DNA of 64,000 bases from Streptomyces sp. NBC_00654 (GCF_026341775.1 NZ_JAPEOB010000001.1:3038001-3102000); one strand, 5' to 3'. Positions 9,076-19,196 are shown, counted from the stretch's first letter. Notes: generated by a model not told the origin, from the sequence alone. Program-made: numbers and translations.

Positions 9076-10178
9076 CCGAGACCGTTCCCGGGACCGGGCC
9101 CGAGCCCGTGCCCGATTCCGCAGCCGTACGGGAGTCCGCCCGCGAACCCGTCCTCAGCGTGCGCGACCTGTCGGTCTCCTTCCGCTCCGACACCCGCACC
9201 GTGCACGCCGTCGACGGTCTCTCCTACGACCTCGCACCCGGCGAAGTCCTCGCCGTGGTGGGGGAGTCGGGCTGCGGGAAGTCCGTCACCTCGATGGCGG
9301 CCATGGGGCTGCTCCCGCCGACCGCCAGGATCGGCGGCTCGATCAGGCTGGGCGGACGCGAACTGGTCGGCGCGCCGGAGAAGGAGCTCCAGAAGATCCG
9401 CGGCAAGGACATCGCGATGATCTTCCAGGAGCCGATGACCTCACTGAACCCGGTCCTCACCATCGGCCGGCAGATCGGTGAAGTGCTGCGCAGGCACCAG
9501 GGGCTGAGCAAGAAGGAGGCCGGGGCACGCGCCGTGGAACTCCTCGAACTCGTCGGCATCCCCGCCCCCGCCCGCCGCATCGACGAGTACCCGCACCAAC
9601 TCTCCGGCGGCATGCGCCAACGCGTCATGATCGCCATCGCCGTCGCCTGCGACCCGTCCGTCCTCATCGCCGACGAGCCGACGACCGCACTCGACGTCAC
9701 CGTGCAGGCGGGCATCCTCGAAGTCCTCCAGTCGCTGCGCGAACGGCTCGGCACCGCCATCGTCCTGGTCACCCACGACCTCGGCGTCGTCGCGGACGCC
9801 GCCGACCGGGTGCTCGTGATGTACGCGGGCCGGGCCGTCGAACAGGCCCCGGTCCACGACCTGTTCGCCTCCGGCCGCCACCCCTACACCCGCGGACTGC
9901 TCGGCGCGGTGCTCCGGCCCGGCGGCGAGGGCAAGCGCCGGCTCCCCGAGATCCCCGGCCTCGTCCCGAGCCTCGACAGCCAGCCCGACGCCTGCACCTT
10001 CGCCCCCCGCTGCGCCCGCGCCGACGATATCTGTACCGGCGGCCGGCCCGGTCTGAGGTCCGTCGACCGGCGGTCCGGCGCGGACGCCCCGCACCGGGCG
10101 GCCTGCTGGCACCCGTACACCGACGGCGAAGCGGCAGCCGCCCCCGACGCGCGACCCGACCAGGAGGCCGGAAAGTGA
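9072..10178 (+). CDS. Oligopeptide ABC transporter ATP-binding protein (DppD type)
   Basis: The 368-aa product has Walker A GESGCGKS, signature LSGGMRQRVMIA, Walker B VLIADEPTTALD and the H-loop VTHDLG. The oligopeptide-specific C-terminal extension contains Cys residues in CTFAPRCARADDIC, a likely Fe-S or Zn site seen in OppD/DppD. The start is in an ATGA overlap with the permease. Confidence 0.95.
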   Translation: MTETVPGTGPEPVPDSAAVRESAREPVLSVRDLSVSFRSDTRTVHAVDGLSYDLAPGEVLAVVGESGCGKSVTSMAAMGLLPPTARIGGSIRLGGRELVGAPEKELQKIRGKDIAMIFQEPMTSLNPVLTIGRQIGEVLRRHQGLSKKEAGARAVELLELVGIPAPARRIDEYPHQLSGGMRQRVMIAIAVACDPSVLIADEPTTALDVTVQAGILEVLQSLRERLGTAIVLVTHDLGVVADAADRVLVMYAGRAVEQAPVHDLFASGRHPYTRGLLGAVLRPGGEGKRRLPEIPGLVPSLDSQPDACTFAPRCARADDICTGGRPGLRSVDRRSGADAPHRAACWHPYTDGEAAAAPDARPDQEAGK

Positions 10179-11221
10179 CCACCGCACAGGCCGTCCCCGC
10201 ACCGCGCGCAAGCGGCGAGGGCAAGGAAGGCACCCCGCACCCCCCGGTGCTGGAAATCAGCGCCATGGAACGGCACTTCGCCGCATCCGGCGGCGGCACC
10301 GTCCGCGCCGTCGACGGGGTCTCGATCACCATCGGGCGCGGCGAGGTCGTCGGCCTCGTCGGCGAGTCCGGCAGCGGCAAGTCGACCGTCGGGCGCTGCG
10401 CCGTACGCCTGGACGAACCCACCGCCGGGACCGTCCGTATCAACGGCACGGATGTCACCCACCTGTCCCGCCGTGCCCTGCGCCCCCTGCGCAAGGACTT
10501 CCACCTGGTCTTCCAGGACCCGTCGTCCTCGCTCGACCCGCGGATGACGATCGGCCAGATCATCGCGGAACCCATCAGACTGCACCGCCGGGCCCGCGGC
10601 GCCGCCGTACGGGACCGGGTCGAGCAGCTGCTCGGCCAGGTCGGACTGCGCCCCGAACACGCCGACCGGCACCCCCACGAGCTGTCCGGCGGGCAGCGCC
10701 AGCGCATCTCGATCGCCCGCGCGCTGTCCTGCGACCCCGATCTGGTGATCGCCGACGAACCGACCTCCGCACTCGACGTCTCCGTCCAGGCGTCGGTGCT
10801 CAATCTGCTCGCCGACCTCCAGCGCGACCGGGGCTTCGGCTGTCTGTTCATCACCCACGACCTGGCGGCCGTCGAGTTCCTCGCCGACCGGATCGCCGTC
10901 ATGTACCTCGGCCAGATCGTCGAACAGGCCCCGACCGCGGAGCTGTTCACCGCTCCCAAGCACCCCTACACCCAGGCGCTCCTGTCCGCCGCGCCCGTCC
11001 CCGACCCGGTGCTCCAGCGCTCACGCGAACGCATCGTGCTGCACGGCGAACTGCCCAGCCCGCTCGACCCTCCGCCCGGCTGCCGCTTCCACACCCGCTG
11101 CCCGCTGGTCACCGACCGGTGCCGCACCGAGGTGCCGGAACTGCGCGGGATCCCCGGCGGACGGCAGGTCTCCTGCCACCTCGTGACCGACGACGGCACG
11201 GCCCCCGACGCGGCCGCCTGA
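10175..11221 (+). CDS. Oligopeptide ABC transporter ATP-binding protein (DppF type)
   Basis: The 348-aa product starts with GTG, overlapping the DppD-type gene. It has Walker A GESGSGKS, signature ELSGGQRQRISIARAL, Walker B VIADEPTSALD and the OppF-type C-terminus CRFHTRCPLVTDRC. It completes the five-gene transporter; a tandem-repeat leader then separates it from the gamma-glutamyltransferase gene. Confidence 0.95.
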   Translation: MTTAQAVPAPRASGEGKEGTPHPPVLEISAMERHFAASGGGTVRAVDGVSITIGRGEVVGLVGESGSGKSTVGRCAVRLDEPTAGTVRINGTDVTHLSRRALRPLRKDFHLVFQDPSSSLDPRMTIGQIIAEPIRLHRRARGAAVRDRVEQLLGQVGLRPEHADRHPHELSGGQRQRISIARALSCDPDLVIADEPTSALDVSVQASVLNLLADLQRDRGFGCLFITHDLAAVEFLADRIAVMYLGQIVEQAPTAELFTAPKHPYTQALLSAAPVPDPVLQRSRERIVLHGELPSPLDPPPGCRFHTRCPLVTDRCRTEVPELRGIPGGRQVSCHLVTDDGTAPDAAA

Positions 11222-11283
11222 CCCTCGGCCGCGGAGCCGCCGACGGCGCGTACGTACGATCCGCACAGCAGCCAAGAACCCGG

Positions 11284-11351
11284 AAGGTCCCGGAGACCCG
11301 AAGGTCCCGGAGACCCGAAGGTCCCGCAGACCTGACCGTCCCGCAGACCTG
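11284..11351. repeat. 17-bp tandem repeat, four copies
   Basis: Four 17-bp units related to AAGGTCCCGGAGACCCG, the last two diverged to ACCGTCCCGCAGACCTG, stand in the 215-bp gap between the DppF-type gene and the gamma-glutamyltransferase. A partial fifth unit follows. No gene lies in this gap. Confidence 0.8.
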
Positions 11352-11436
11352 ACCGTCCCCGGACCGACCGCGCCCGACCCGAACTCCCCGCACCCCCACT
11401 CCAGAACCTCGCACGTCGCAGCAAGGAGCCGCACCC

Positions 11437-13278
11437 GTGTTCACCACCCGGCCGACCCTCCAGGGCACCTTCGGCATGGTGTCCTCCACCCACTGGCTCG
11501 CCTCGCAGTCCGCGATGGCCGTCCTGGAGGACGGCGGCAACGCCTACGACGCGGCCGTCGCCGCCGGATTCGTCCTGCACGTCGTCGAACCGCACCTCAA
11601 CGGCCCGGCCGGTGAGGTGCCGATGATCCTGGCGCCCGAGGACGGCGACGTACAGGTGCTGTGCGGCCAGGGCCCCGCCCCCGCGGGCGCCACCGTCGCG
11701 CACTACCGCTCCCTCGGCCTCGACCTGGTGCCCGGCACCGGACCGCTCGCCGCCGCCGTACCGGGCGCCTTCGACGCCTGGATGCTGCTGCTGCGCGACC
11801 ACGGGACCAGGACCCTCGCCCAGGTCCTGCGGTACGCGATCGGCTACGCCGAGGACGGCCACGCCCCCGTCGAACGCGTCGGCCAGACCGTGGAGACCGT
11901 CCGCGAGCTCTTCGAGACGGAGTGGCGGACCTCCGCCGACGTCTACCTCCCCGGCGGCAGGTCGCCCAGGCCGGGCGAGCTGTTCCGCAACCCGGCCCTC
12001 GCCGCGACCTGGCGCCGGCTGACAGCGGAGGCCGAGGAGACCGGCGGCGAGGACCGCACCGCGCAGATCGAGGCCGCCCGCGCGATCTGGCGCACCGGCT
12101 TCATCGCCGAGGCACTCGTCCGCCAGGCCGCCGTCCCCACCAAGGACACCAGCGGGAACCGCCACACCGGCACCCTCACCGCCGCCGACCTGGCGGGCTG
12201 GTCCGCGTCGTACGAGGCGCCCGCCACGTACGACTGGAACGGCTGGACCCTGGCCAAGGCGGGCGGCTGGAGCCAGGGGCCCGCCTTCCTCCAGCAACTC
12301 GCCCTGCTCCCCGCCGAACTGCCGCGGTACGGCTCCGCCGACTACGTCCACCTGCTCATCGAGGGCTGCAAGCTGGCGATGGCCGACCGCGAGGCCTGGT
12401 ACGGCGACGCCACCGGCGTACCGCTCGACGCGCTGCTCTCCGAGCCGTACAACGCCGAACGCCGCGCCCTGATCACCGGCACCGCCTCACGGGAGCTGCG
12501 CCCCGGCAGCCCCGGCGGCCGCACCCCGGTCCTCAGCGCGCACGCGCACGCGGTCGCCTCCGGGGAGTCCGGCTTCGACGCCATGGGCATCCCGGCGGCC
12601 GGAGTCGGCGAGCCCACCGTGGCCAAGGACGGCGCGGAGCCCGGTGAGCAGGTGGTGGCCGCCGACGGCGGCACCCGGGGCGACACCTGCCATGTCGACA
12701 TCGTCGACCGCTGGGGCAACATGGTTTCCGCCACCCCGAGCGGCGGCTGGCTCCAGTCCAACCCGGTCGTGCCGGAGCTGGGCTTCCCGCTCGGCACCCG
12801 GCTCCAGATGGCCTGGCTGGAGGAGGGGCTGCCGAACTCGCTGACCCCCGGCCGCCGCCCCCGCACCACGCTCACCCCGTCCCTCGCCCTGCGCGACGGC
12901 GTCCCCGTCATGGCGTTCGGCACGCCGGGCGGCGACCAGCAGGACCAGTGGCAGCTGCACTTCTTCCTCGCCGTCGCCCTGCGCGCCGAGGTCCGCGGCG
13001 GTCTCGACCTCCAGGGCGCCATCGACGCCCCGAACTGGCACAACGACAGCTTCCCGGGTTCCTTCTTCCCGCGCGGCATGCGTCCGGGCAGTGTCACCGT
13101 CGAGGAGGGCATGGACCCGGAGGTCGTCGCGGAGCTGCGCCGCCGCGGCCACGACGTCACGGTCGGCAGCGCCTGGTCCGAGGGCCGCATGTGCGCGGTC
13201 GCCAGGGACCCGGGGACCGGCGTCCTGTCCGCCGCCGCCAATCCGCGCGGGATGCAGGGGTACGCGGTCGGCCGCTGA
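11437..13278 (+). CDS. ggt: Gamma-glutamyltransferase family protein
   Basis: The 613-aa product matches the GGT N-terminal nucleophile family: MVSSTHWLASQSAMAVLEDGGNAYDAAVA at the start (shortened here: SSTHWLAS, GGNAYDAA), autoprocessing and nucleophile region GDTCHVDIVDRWGNMVSATPS with the catalytic Thr in GDTCH, and GRRPRTTLTPSLALRDG near the end. It cleaves gamma-glutamyl bonds of glutathione and related compounds. No signal peptide is visible, so it is probably cytoplasmic, unlike classical periplasmic GGT. Position after a peptide importer suggests hydrolysis of imported gamma-glutamyl peptides (inference). Confidence 0.92.
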   Translation: MFTTRPTLQGTFGMVSSTHWLASQSAMAVLEDGGNAYDAAVAAGFVLHVVEPHLNGPAGEVPMILAPEDGDVQVLCGQGPAPAGATVAHYRSLGLDLVPGTGPLAAAVPGAFDAWMLLLRDHGTRTLAQVLRYAIGYAEDGHAPVERVGQTVETVRELFETEWRTSADVYLPGGRSPRPGELFRNPALAATWRRLTAEAEETGGEDRTAQIEAARAIWRTGFIAEALVRQAAVPTKDTSGNRHTGTLTAADLAGWSASYEAPATYDWNGWTLAKAGGWSQGPAFLQQLALLPAELPRYGSADYVHLLIEGCKLAMADREAWYGDATGVPLDALLSEPYNAERRALITGTASRELRPGSPGGRTPVLSAHAHAVASGESGFDAMGIPAAGVGEPTVAKDGAEPGEQVVAADGGTRGDTCHVDIVDRWGNMVSATPSGGWLQSNPVVPELGFPLGTRLQMAWLEEGLPNSLTPGRRPRTTLTPSLALRDGVPVMAFGTPGGDQQDQWQLHFFLAVALRAEVRGGLDLQGAIDAPNWHNDSFPGSFFPRGMRPGSVTVEEGMDPEVVAELRRRGHDVTVGSAWSEGRMCAVARDPGTGVLSAAANPRGMQGYAVGR

Positions 13279-13323
13279 CCGCCCGCCCGAGATGTCCCCG
13301 GCGGCGCGTGCTTAGCTGGAGTC

Positions 13324-14169
13324 ATGATCGATGACTTTCTGGCCGAGACCGCCGGGGACACCGGGCCGCTGACCGAGGTCGAGGCGGCCGTCCGCGCCGC
13401 GGCCGCCGCCGAGATCATGCCGCGCTTCCGGCAGCTCGCGGCGGACGAGATCATCGAGAAGAACGGCCCGCACGACCTGGTCACCACCGCCGACCGGCTC
13501 GCCGAGGAACACCTCACCGCCTCCCTGACCGCACTGCTGCCCGGATCGGTCGTCGTCGGCGAGGAGGCCGTCCACGCCGACGCGGCGGTGTACGACGCGC
13601 TGGGCGGCGACGCCCCGGTGTGGATCGTCGACCCGGTCGACGGCACCCGGCAGTTCGTCCGCGGCGAGACGGGCTTCTGCACGCTCGTGGCCCTCGCGCA
13701 CCACGGCGAGATCCTCGCCTCCTGGACGTACGCCGCCGCACGGGACGAGATGGCCGTCGCGGTACGCGGCCGGGGCGCCATGCTCGACGGAGTGCCGATA
13801 CGTTCCGGCTCGCCCGCCCCGGACGCCGTCCTGAGGGTGGCGATGTCCCACCCCGACTACACCACCGACGCCCAGAAGCGGGCGCTGCTCGGCCTGCGCA
13901 CCGACGGCATCGACGCGCGCCCCTGCGGCTCGGCGGGCCTGGAGTACCTCGCCGTGGCCCGCGGCGAGTCGGACGCGGTCGCCTTCAACTGGGAGTTCGC
14001 CTGGGACCACGCGGCGGGCCTGCTCCTGGTCACCGAGGCGGGCGGCGCGCAGGCCACCCTCTCCGGCGTCCCCTACCGGATCACCGGCGGCAACGACCTG
14101 CCCTTCACGGCGGCCCGCGACGAGGCCACCGCGGCCCGCGTCCTGACCGCGCTGCGCGCGGGAGCCTGA
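13324..14169 (+). CDS. Inositol monophosphatase family protein
   Basis: The 281-aa product has the lithium-sensitive phosphatase motifs: VVGEEAV (metal Glu), WIVDPVDGTRQFVRG (the DPVDGT signature) and AWDHAAGLLLVTEAGG (C-terminal WD-x-AG). Members dephosphorylate inositol phosphate, histidinol phosphate or 3'-phosphoadenosine compounds; the substrate is not decidable here. It lies 45 bp after the gamma-glutamyltransferase gene, so may be co-transcribed. Confidence 0.9.
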   Translation: MIDDFLAETAGDTGPLTEVEAAVRAAAAAEIMPRFRQLAADEIIEKNGPHDLVTTADRLAEEHLTASLTALLPGSVVVGEEAVHADAAVYDALGGDAPVWIVDPVDGTRQFVRGETGFCTLVALAHHGEILASWTYAAARDEMAVAVRGRGAMLDGVPIRSGSPAPDAVLRVAMSHPDYTTDAQKRALLGLRTDGIDARPCGSAGLEYLAVARGESDAVAFNWEFAWDHAAGLLLVTEAGGAQATLSGVPYRITGGNDLPFTAARDEATAARVLTALRAGA

Positions 14170-14315
14170 CCCGTACCGGCGCCGACGGACAACCCCGGCG
14201 GTCCCGGGCCGTCCACGGCCGTCCCTCGGCCCGCCGGGGACGCCCCGCCACCACGCTGTCCGCGGGCCCGAATATCCTGGGCCCCTTGCCCACCGGCTGA
14301 CGAAGGAGCCCGAAG

Positions 14316-15731
14316 GTGCCGTCGATGCTCGATGCCGTCGTCGTGGGGGCGGGCCCCAACGGACTGACCGCCGCGGCCGAACTGACCCGCCGGGGCTTCG
14401 CCGTGGAGGTGTACGAGGCGGCCGGGACCGTCGGCGGAGGCGCCCGCACCGAGGAGCTCACCCTTCCCGGCTTCCGGCACGATCCGTGCTCCGCCGTCCA
14501 CCCGCTGGGGATCGGCTCACCCGCGTTCCGGGGGATGCCCCTGGCCCGGCACGGACTGGAGTGGCTCCAGCCGGAGCTGGCGCTCGCGCACCCCTTCCCG
14601 GACGGCACCGCCGCCGTCCTCAACCGGTCGGTGGGGGAGAGCGCGATGTCGCTCGGGCCGCAGGACGCCGGGGCCTACCGCAGGCTCGTCGCCCCCTTCC
14701 TCGGCCACTGGGACACTCTCGCCGCCGACTTCCTGCGCACCCCGTGGGACGGACTGCCCCGTGACCCGTACCGGCTGGCCCGCTTCGGCGCGCTCGGGCT
14801 GCGGCCCGCGACCTGGCTCTCGCGGCGCTTCGACGGGGACCGGGCCCGGGGGCTCATCGCCGGTCTCGCCGCCCATGCCATAGCGCCGACCAGCGGATTC
14901 GCCACCGGGGCCATCGCCCTGGTCTTCGCGCTCGCCGCCCACGAGAACGGCTGGCCGGTGCCGCGCGGCGGCTCGCAGGCCATCTCCGACGCCCTCGCCT
15001 CCTACGTACGCGAACAGGGCGGCACGATCCGCACCGGCACCGAGGTCAGACGGCTGGACGAACTCCCGCCCGCCCGCTCCTACATCTTCGACACCTCACC
15101 CACCGCCATGGCCCGGATCGCCGGACTCGGCGACGCCTACCGCGGCTACCGCTACGGCGCCGCCACGTTCAAGATCGACTATGCGCTGTCGGGCCCGGTG
15201 CCCTGGACGGCGCAGGAGGCCCGGCGCGCCGGCACGGTCCACATCGGGCCCACCGCCGGAGAGATCGACACCGCGCTGCGCGCCGCCGTCCAGGGCCGGG
15301 ACCCGGACGTGCCCTTCCTGATCACCGCGCAGCCGAGCGTGACCGACCCGTCCAGAGCCCCCGAGGGGCGCCATGTCTTCTGGGTGTACGGGCATGTCCC
15401 GGCGGCCTGGGAGGGCGACGCCACCGACGTCATCGAACGCCAACTGGAGAGGTTCGCCCCCGGGTTCCGCGATCTGGTGCTCGCCCGCGCGGTCGCGGGA
15501 CCGCCCGAGATCGCCGCGCGCAACGCCAACTACGTCGGCGGTGACATCGCCTGCGGGGCCTTCTCCGGACTCCAGACCCTGATCCGCCCCAAGCTCGCCC
15601 GTGTCCCCTACGCCACCGCCCACCCGGCGGTCTTCCTCTGCTCATCGGCCACACCGCCGGGCCCCGGCGTGCACGGCATGTCGGGTCACCACGCGGCGAA
15701 GGCCGTCTGGCGGCGGCTCCGGGCCCGGTGA
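14316..15731 (+). CDS. Phytoene desaturase-like FAD-dependent oxidoreductase
   Basis: The 471-aa product starts at GTG 14316 (AAGGAG seven bases upstream; an ATG three codons later is the alternative). It has the dinucleotide motif [20 protein letters not shown], then [15 protein letters not shown], and the C-terminal carotenoid-oxidoreductase block [14 protein letters not shown]. Such CrtI-related proteins (NAD(P)/FAD-dependent) act on diverse substrates; no other carotenoid genes are nearby, so carotenoid synthesis should not be assumed. Confidence 0.9.
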   Translation: MPSMLDAVVVGAGPNGLTAAAELTRRGFAVEVYEAAGTVGGGARTEELTLPGFRHDPCSAVHPLGIGSPAFRGMPLARHGLEWLQPELALAHPFPDGTAAVLNRSVGESAMSLGPQDAGAYRRLVAPFLGHWDTLAADFLRTPWDGLPRDPYRLARFGALGLRPATWLSRRFDGDRARGLIAGLAAHAIAPTSGFATGAIALVFALAAHENGWPVPRGGSQAISDALASYVREQGGTIRTGTEVRRLDELPPARSYIFDTSPTAMARIAGLGDAYRGYRYGAATFKIDYALSGPVPWTAQEARRAGTVHIGPTAGEIDTALRAAVQGRDPDVPFLITAQPSVTDPSRAPEGRHVFWVYGHVPAAWEGDATDVIERQLERFAPGFRDLVLARAVAGPPEIAARNANYVGGDIACGAFSGLQTLIRPKLARVPYATAHPAVFLCSSATPPGPGVHGMSGHHAAKAVWRRLRAR

Positions 15732-15791
15732 ACGAGGCGCGAGGCCCGGTGAACGAGGGCGCGGGCCCCGGTGTGACGGCATGATGTCCGC

Positions 15792-16334
15792 ATGAGCACC
15801 TCCGAGCCCGAGCCGGTGGCCGTCCGGCTGTTCCGGGGCGACATCACCGCCCAGTCCGTCGACGCCATCGTCAACGCCGCGAATTCCTCGCTCCTCGGCG
15901 GAGGCGGCGTGGACGGCGCGATCCACCGGCGCGGCGGTCCGGAGATCCTCGCCGCCTGCCGGGACCTGCGCGCCTCGCACTACGGCAAGGGCCTGCCCAC
16001 CGGACGTGCCGTGGCCACCACCGCCGGCCGGCTGGACGCCCGTTGGGTCATCCATACGGTCGGCCCGGTCTTCAGCGGAGTCGAGGACCGCTCAGCGCTG
16101 TTGGTCTCCTGCTACCGCGAATCCCTGCGCGTGGCCGCGGAGTTGGGGGCCAGCGCCGTCGCGTTCCCGGCGATCTCGACCGGCATCTACGGCTGGCCGA
16201 TGGACGACGGCGCGCGCCTCGCGATCCGGACGGTGCTGGCGGAGGCCGTGGCACCCGTAGAAGAGGTGCGCTTCGTGCTGTTCGACGCGCATGCGTACGC
16301 GGAGTTCGAAGAGGCCCTCGCGAAAGAGGGCTGA
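15792..16334 (+). CDS. Macro domain protein, probable O-acetyl-ADP-ribose deacetylase
   Basis: The 180-aa single-domain protein has the MacroD-type motifs DAIVNAANSSLLGGGGVDGAI and PAISTGIYGWP for ADP-ribose binding. The Asn/Asp pair in NAANSSLLGGGGVDG is that used by MacroD enzymes to remove ADP-ribose or hydrolyse O-acetyl-ADP-ribose. A 22-bp direct repeat spans the preceding stop codon (about 15720-15765). It is followed by an 18-bp tandem repeat and the DNA-repair genes. Confidence 0.92.
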   Translation: MSTSEPEPVAVRLFRGDITAQSVDAIVNAANSSLLGGGGVDGAIHRRGGPEILAACRDLRASHYGKGLPTGRAVATTAGRLDARWVIHTVGPVFSGVEDRSALLVSCYRESLRVAAELGASAVAFPAISTGIYGWPMDDGARLAIRTVLAEAVAPVEEVRFVLFDAHAYAEFEEALAKEG

Positions 16335-16337
16335 TAC

Positions 16338-16409
16338 GTGACACTGGGCTGTGCCGTGACACTGGGCTGAGACGTGGCACAGGGCTGGGCCATGGCACAG
16401 GGCTGAGCC
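16338..16409. repeat. 18-bp tandem repeat, four copies
   Basis: Four 18-bp copies related to GTGACACTGGGCTGTGCC begin three bases after the macro-domain stop codon. The later copies change to GTGGCACAGGGCTGGGCC. The 178-bp gap before the Ada/AlkA gene holds no gene. Confidence 0.85.
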
Positions 16410-16512
16410 GGGAATCGCACGGCACCGTGCAATGTCGCATGTCGCATTTCCGCGCAACCGTGATGTCGGATTTCCGCCAGCCCTGCCCCCGGCGGTGGCC
16501 GATGCTTGAACC

Positions 16513-17985
16513 ATGCACACCGACACCGAGCGCTGCGTGCGGGCCGTCCAGTCCAAGGACGCCCGCTTCGACGGCTGGTTCTTCACCGCGGTCCTGACCA
16601 CCCGGATCTACTGCCGCCCCAGCTGCCCCGTCGTACCGCCCAAGGTCCGCAACATGGCGTTCTACCCCAGCGCCGCCGCCTGCCAGCAGGCCGGATTCCG
16701 GGCCTGCAAGCGGTGCCGGCCCGACACCAGCCCCGGTTCCCCGGAGTGGAACGCCCGCGCCGACTCGGTGGCCCGTGCCATGCGTCTCATCCAGGACGGT
16801 GTTGTCGACCGCGAGGGCGTACCCGGGCTCGCGGCCCGGCTGGGCTACTCCGCCCGGCAGATCGAGCGCCAGCTCCTCGCCGAGCTGGGCGCCGGGCCCC
16901 TGGCACTCGCCCGTGCCCAGCGGGCGCAGACCGCGCGCCTGCTGATCGAGACCACCACGCTCCCGATGGCCGAGGTGGCGTTCGCCGCCGGTTTCGCCTC
17001 CATCCGCACCTTCAACGACACCGTGCGCGAGGTCTTCGCCCTCGCCCCGGGCGAGCTGCGCACCCGGGCCGCCCGGGGCGCCCGGGTCCCCGCCGTCCCC
17101 GGTGTCATAGCGCTGCGTCTGCCGTTCCGGGCGCCGCTCAATCCCAGCAACCTCTTCGGGCACCTCGCCGCGACCGCCGTCCCCGGGGTCGAGGAATGGC
17201 GCGACGGCGCCTACCGCCGCACGCTCACCCTTCCGTACGGCCATGGCACGGTCGCCCTGACCCCGCAGCCCGACCACATCGCCTGCCGGCTCTCCCTCAC
17301 CGACCCGCGCGACCTCACCCTGGCCATCAGCCGCTGCCGTCGGCTGCTCGACCTGGACGCCGACCCGGCCGCCGTCGACGAGCGACTGCGCACCGACCCG
17401 CTGCTCGCGCCGCTGGTCGACACGGCCCCGGGGCGGCGCGTGCCGCGAACCGTGGACGGCGCGGAGTTCGCCGTGCGCGCGGTCCTCGGCCAGCAGGTCT
17501 CCACCGCCGCCGCGCGCACGCACGCGGCCCGGCTCGTCACCGCGCACGGCATCCCCGTCGACGACCCCGAAGGCTCCCTGACTCATCTCTTCCCGACCCC
17601 GGAGGCGCTGGCGGAACTCGACCCGGAGTCGCTCGCCCTGCCGCGCAGCCGCCGCAGGACCCTCACCACACTCGTCGCCGCGCTCGCCGGGGATTCGCTC
17701 CGGCTGGGGTCCGACACCGACTGGGAGCAGGCACGCGCCGATCTGGCCGCACTGCCCGGCTTCGGCCCCTGGACGGTCGAGGTGATCGCCATGCGGGCAC
17801 TGGGCGATCCGGACGCCTTCCTGCCCACCGATCTCGGCATCCGCCGGGCGGCGGAGCGGCTCGGCCTCCCGGCGACCCCCGCCGCCCTCACCGCGCGCAC
17901 CGCGGACTGGCGGCCCTGGCGGGCGTATGCCGTCCAGTACCTCTGGACCGTCGACGACCACCCCATCAACCACCTGCCCGCCTGA
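16513..17985 (+). CDS. Ada/AlkA fusion: methylphosphotriester sensor, AraC HTH and 3-methyladenine glycosylase
   Basis: The 490-aa protein joins three parts. Residues 1-75 are the Ada Zn domain with Cys34, Cys38, Cys65 and Cys68 (CRPSCP ... CKRCRPD); the first of these accepts methyl groups from phosphotriesters in Ada. About 85-190 is an AraC-type double helix-turn-helix. From about 195 comes an AlkA N-terminal domain and a HhH-GPD glycosylase with [14 protein letters not shown] and the catalytic Asp in [11 protein letters not shown]. It removes alkylated bases and can activate transcription of repair genes. The Ogt gene follows 19 bp downstream, forming an adaptive-response operon. Confidence 0.95.
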   Translation: MHTDTERCVRAVQSKDARFDGWFFTAVLTTRIYCRPSCPVVPPKVRNMAFYPSAAACQQAGFRACKRCRPDTSPGSPEWNARADSVARAMRLIQDGVVDREGVPGLAARLGYSARQIERQLLAELGAGPLALARAQRAQTARLLIETTTLPMAEVAFAAGFASIRTFNDTVREVFALAPGELRTRAARGARVPAVPGVIALRLPFRAPLNPSNLFGHLAATAVPGVEEWRDGAYRRTLTLPYGHGTVALTPQPDHIACRLSLTDPRDLTLAISRCRRLLDLDADPAAVDERLRTDPLLAPLVDTAPGRRVPRTVDGAEFAVRAVLGQQVSTAAARTHAARLVTAHGIPVDDPEGSLTHLFPTPEALAELDPESLALPRSRRRTLTTLVAALAGDSLRLGSDTDWEQARADLAALPGFGPWTVEVIAMRALGDPDAFLPTDLGIRRAAERLGLPATPAALTARTADWRPWRAYAVQYLWTVDDHPINHLPA

Positions 17986-18004
17986 CCACGGAAGGACCTC
18001 TCCC

Positions 18005-18523
18005 ATGTCCGCCACCGATTCGCCGACCAGATGCCACACGGTCACCGACAGTCCGTACGGCCCGCTGACGCTCGTCGCCACGGACGGTGTCCTGTCCGCC
18101 GTCTACATGACGGAGCAGCGCCACCGGCCGCCCGAGGAGACCTTCGGCGCGTTCGACCCACGCCCGTTCCCCGAGGTGATCCGCCAGTTGGAGGCGTACT
18201 TCGCGGGCGAGCTGACGGAGTTCGATCTGCCGCTGCGTCTGGCCGGCACCCCGTTCCAGCGGAGCGTCTGGGACGAGCTGCTGAAGATCCCGTACGGCGA
18301 GACCCGTTCCTACGGCGAACTGGCCGAATCGCTCGGCAAGCCCAACGCCTCCCGGGCGGTCGGTCTCGCCAACGGCAAGAACCCGGTCTCGATCGTCGTC
18401 CCGTGCCACCGGGTGATCGGCGCGTCCGGCAGCCTCACCGGATACGGCGGCGGGCTCGACCGGAAGCAGCGGCTGCTCGCCTTCGAGAGCGGCAGGGACA
18501 ACGACGTGCCGGCGCTGTTCTGA
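18005..18523 (+). CDS. ogt: Methylated-DNA-[protein]-cysteine S-methyltransferase
   Basis: The 172-aa product carries the acceptor motif VVPCHRVIG, the Arg-finger/HTH region [24 protein letters not shown] (core [12 protein letters not shown]) and GLANGKNP. It takes O6-methylguanine methyl groups onto its cysteine in a suicide reaction. ATG 18005 has GGAAGGACC upstream and lies 19 bp after the Ada/AlkA fusion. Confidence 0.96.
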   Translation: MSATDSPTRCHTVTDSPYGPLTLVATDGVLSAVYMTEQRHRPPEETFGAFDPRPFPEVIRQLEAYFAGELTEFDLPLRLAGTPFQRSVWDELLKIPYGETRSYGELAESLGKPNASRAVGLANGKNPVSIVVPCHRVIGASGSLTGYGGGLDRKQRLLAFESGRDNDVPALF

Positions 18524-18548
18524 TCAGGCGGCGGCCGGGCGGCCGGGC

Positions 18549-18578
18549 GGGCAGGCGGGCGGACCGGTCCGCCTGCCC
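18549..18578. terminator. Hairpin between convergent ogt and GDT1 genes
   Basis: GGGCAGGCG (18549-18557) pairs with CGCCTGCCC (18570-18578); the centre is itself the palindrome GCGGACCGGTCCGC. It separates two convergent genes. Confidence 0.55.
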
Positions 18579-18611
18579 GCCGCCCCCGCCGCCCCCGCCG
18601 AGTCAGCCGCG

Positions 18612-19196
18612 TCAGCCGGTGAAGATCTCCACGGCCGACCAGATGGCGAGGCCGAGCATGCACAGACCGCCGATGCGCTGAACGGTCTTCAGCGGCACCC
18701 GCTTGGCGATGAACCGTCCGGCCAACAGCGCCAGAGCGGAGACGGACATCAGGGCGGCGGCCGAACCGATCGCCGTGGACCAGGTGCCGTTGCTCGCCGC
18801 GAGGTTGGCGGTGGTGATCTGGGTGAGGTCGCCCCACTCGCTGATGAAGACCGCCATGAACGCGGTCGAGTAGACCGGCCAGAAGCCGGTCACCGTCCTG
18901 ACCTCGCCGTCCTCGTCGTCGTCGCCGCTCCCGCTGCGCAGCAGCATGAACGCGCCGAAGGCGAAGAGCGAGGCCGAGACCAGCTTGACGATCCAGTCGG
19001 GCAGCAGCCCGATCAGGCTGCCGGCGCCGACCGCGATGGCCACATGCACGATGAACGCGGACGAGGTGCCGAACCAGACATAGAGGGGACGCATACGCGT
19101 ACCCATGGCCAGCGAGGCGAACATCGTCTTGTCGGGGAGCTCCGCGAGGAAGATCAGCCCGAAGGCGGTGAGGATCGCCAGGGGGTCGAGATGCAT
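18612..19196 (-). CDS. TMEM165/GDT1 family manganese/cation exporter
   Basis: The 194-aa membrane protein has two copies of the family signature E-x-G-D-(K/R)-(S/T): ELPDKT near residue 19 and EWGDLTQ in the second half, with six predicted membrane segments and an acidic central loop (SGDDDEDGE). Family members export Mn2+ or exchange Ca2+/Mn2+ for protons. The start MHLDPLAIL at 19196 is set by this motif spacing. A yybP-ykoY riboswitch directly upstream on the same strand strongly supports manganese as the regulated ion. Confidence 0.93.
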   Translation of the reverse strand: MHLDPLAILTAFGLIFLAELPDKTMFASLAMGTRMRPLYVWFGTSSAFIVHVAIAVGAGSLIGLLPDWIVKLVSASLFAFGAFMLLRSGSGDDDEDGEVRTVTGFWPVYSTAFMAVFISEWGDLTQITTANLAASNGTWSTAIGSAAALMSVSALALLAGRFIAKRVPLKTVQRIGGLCMLGLAIWSAVEIFTG

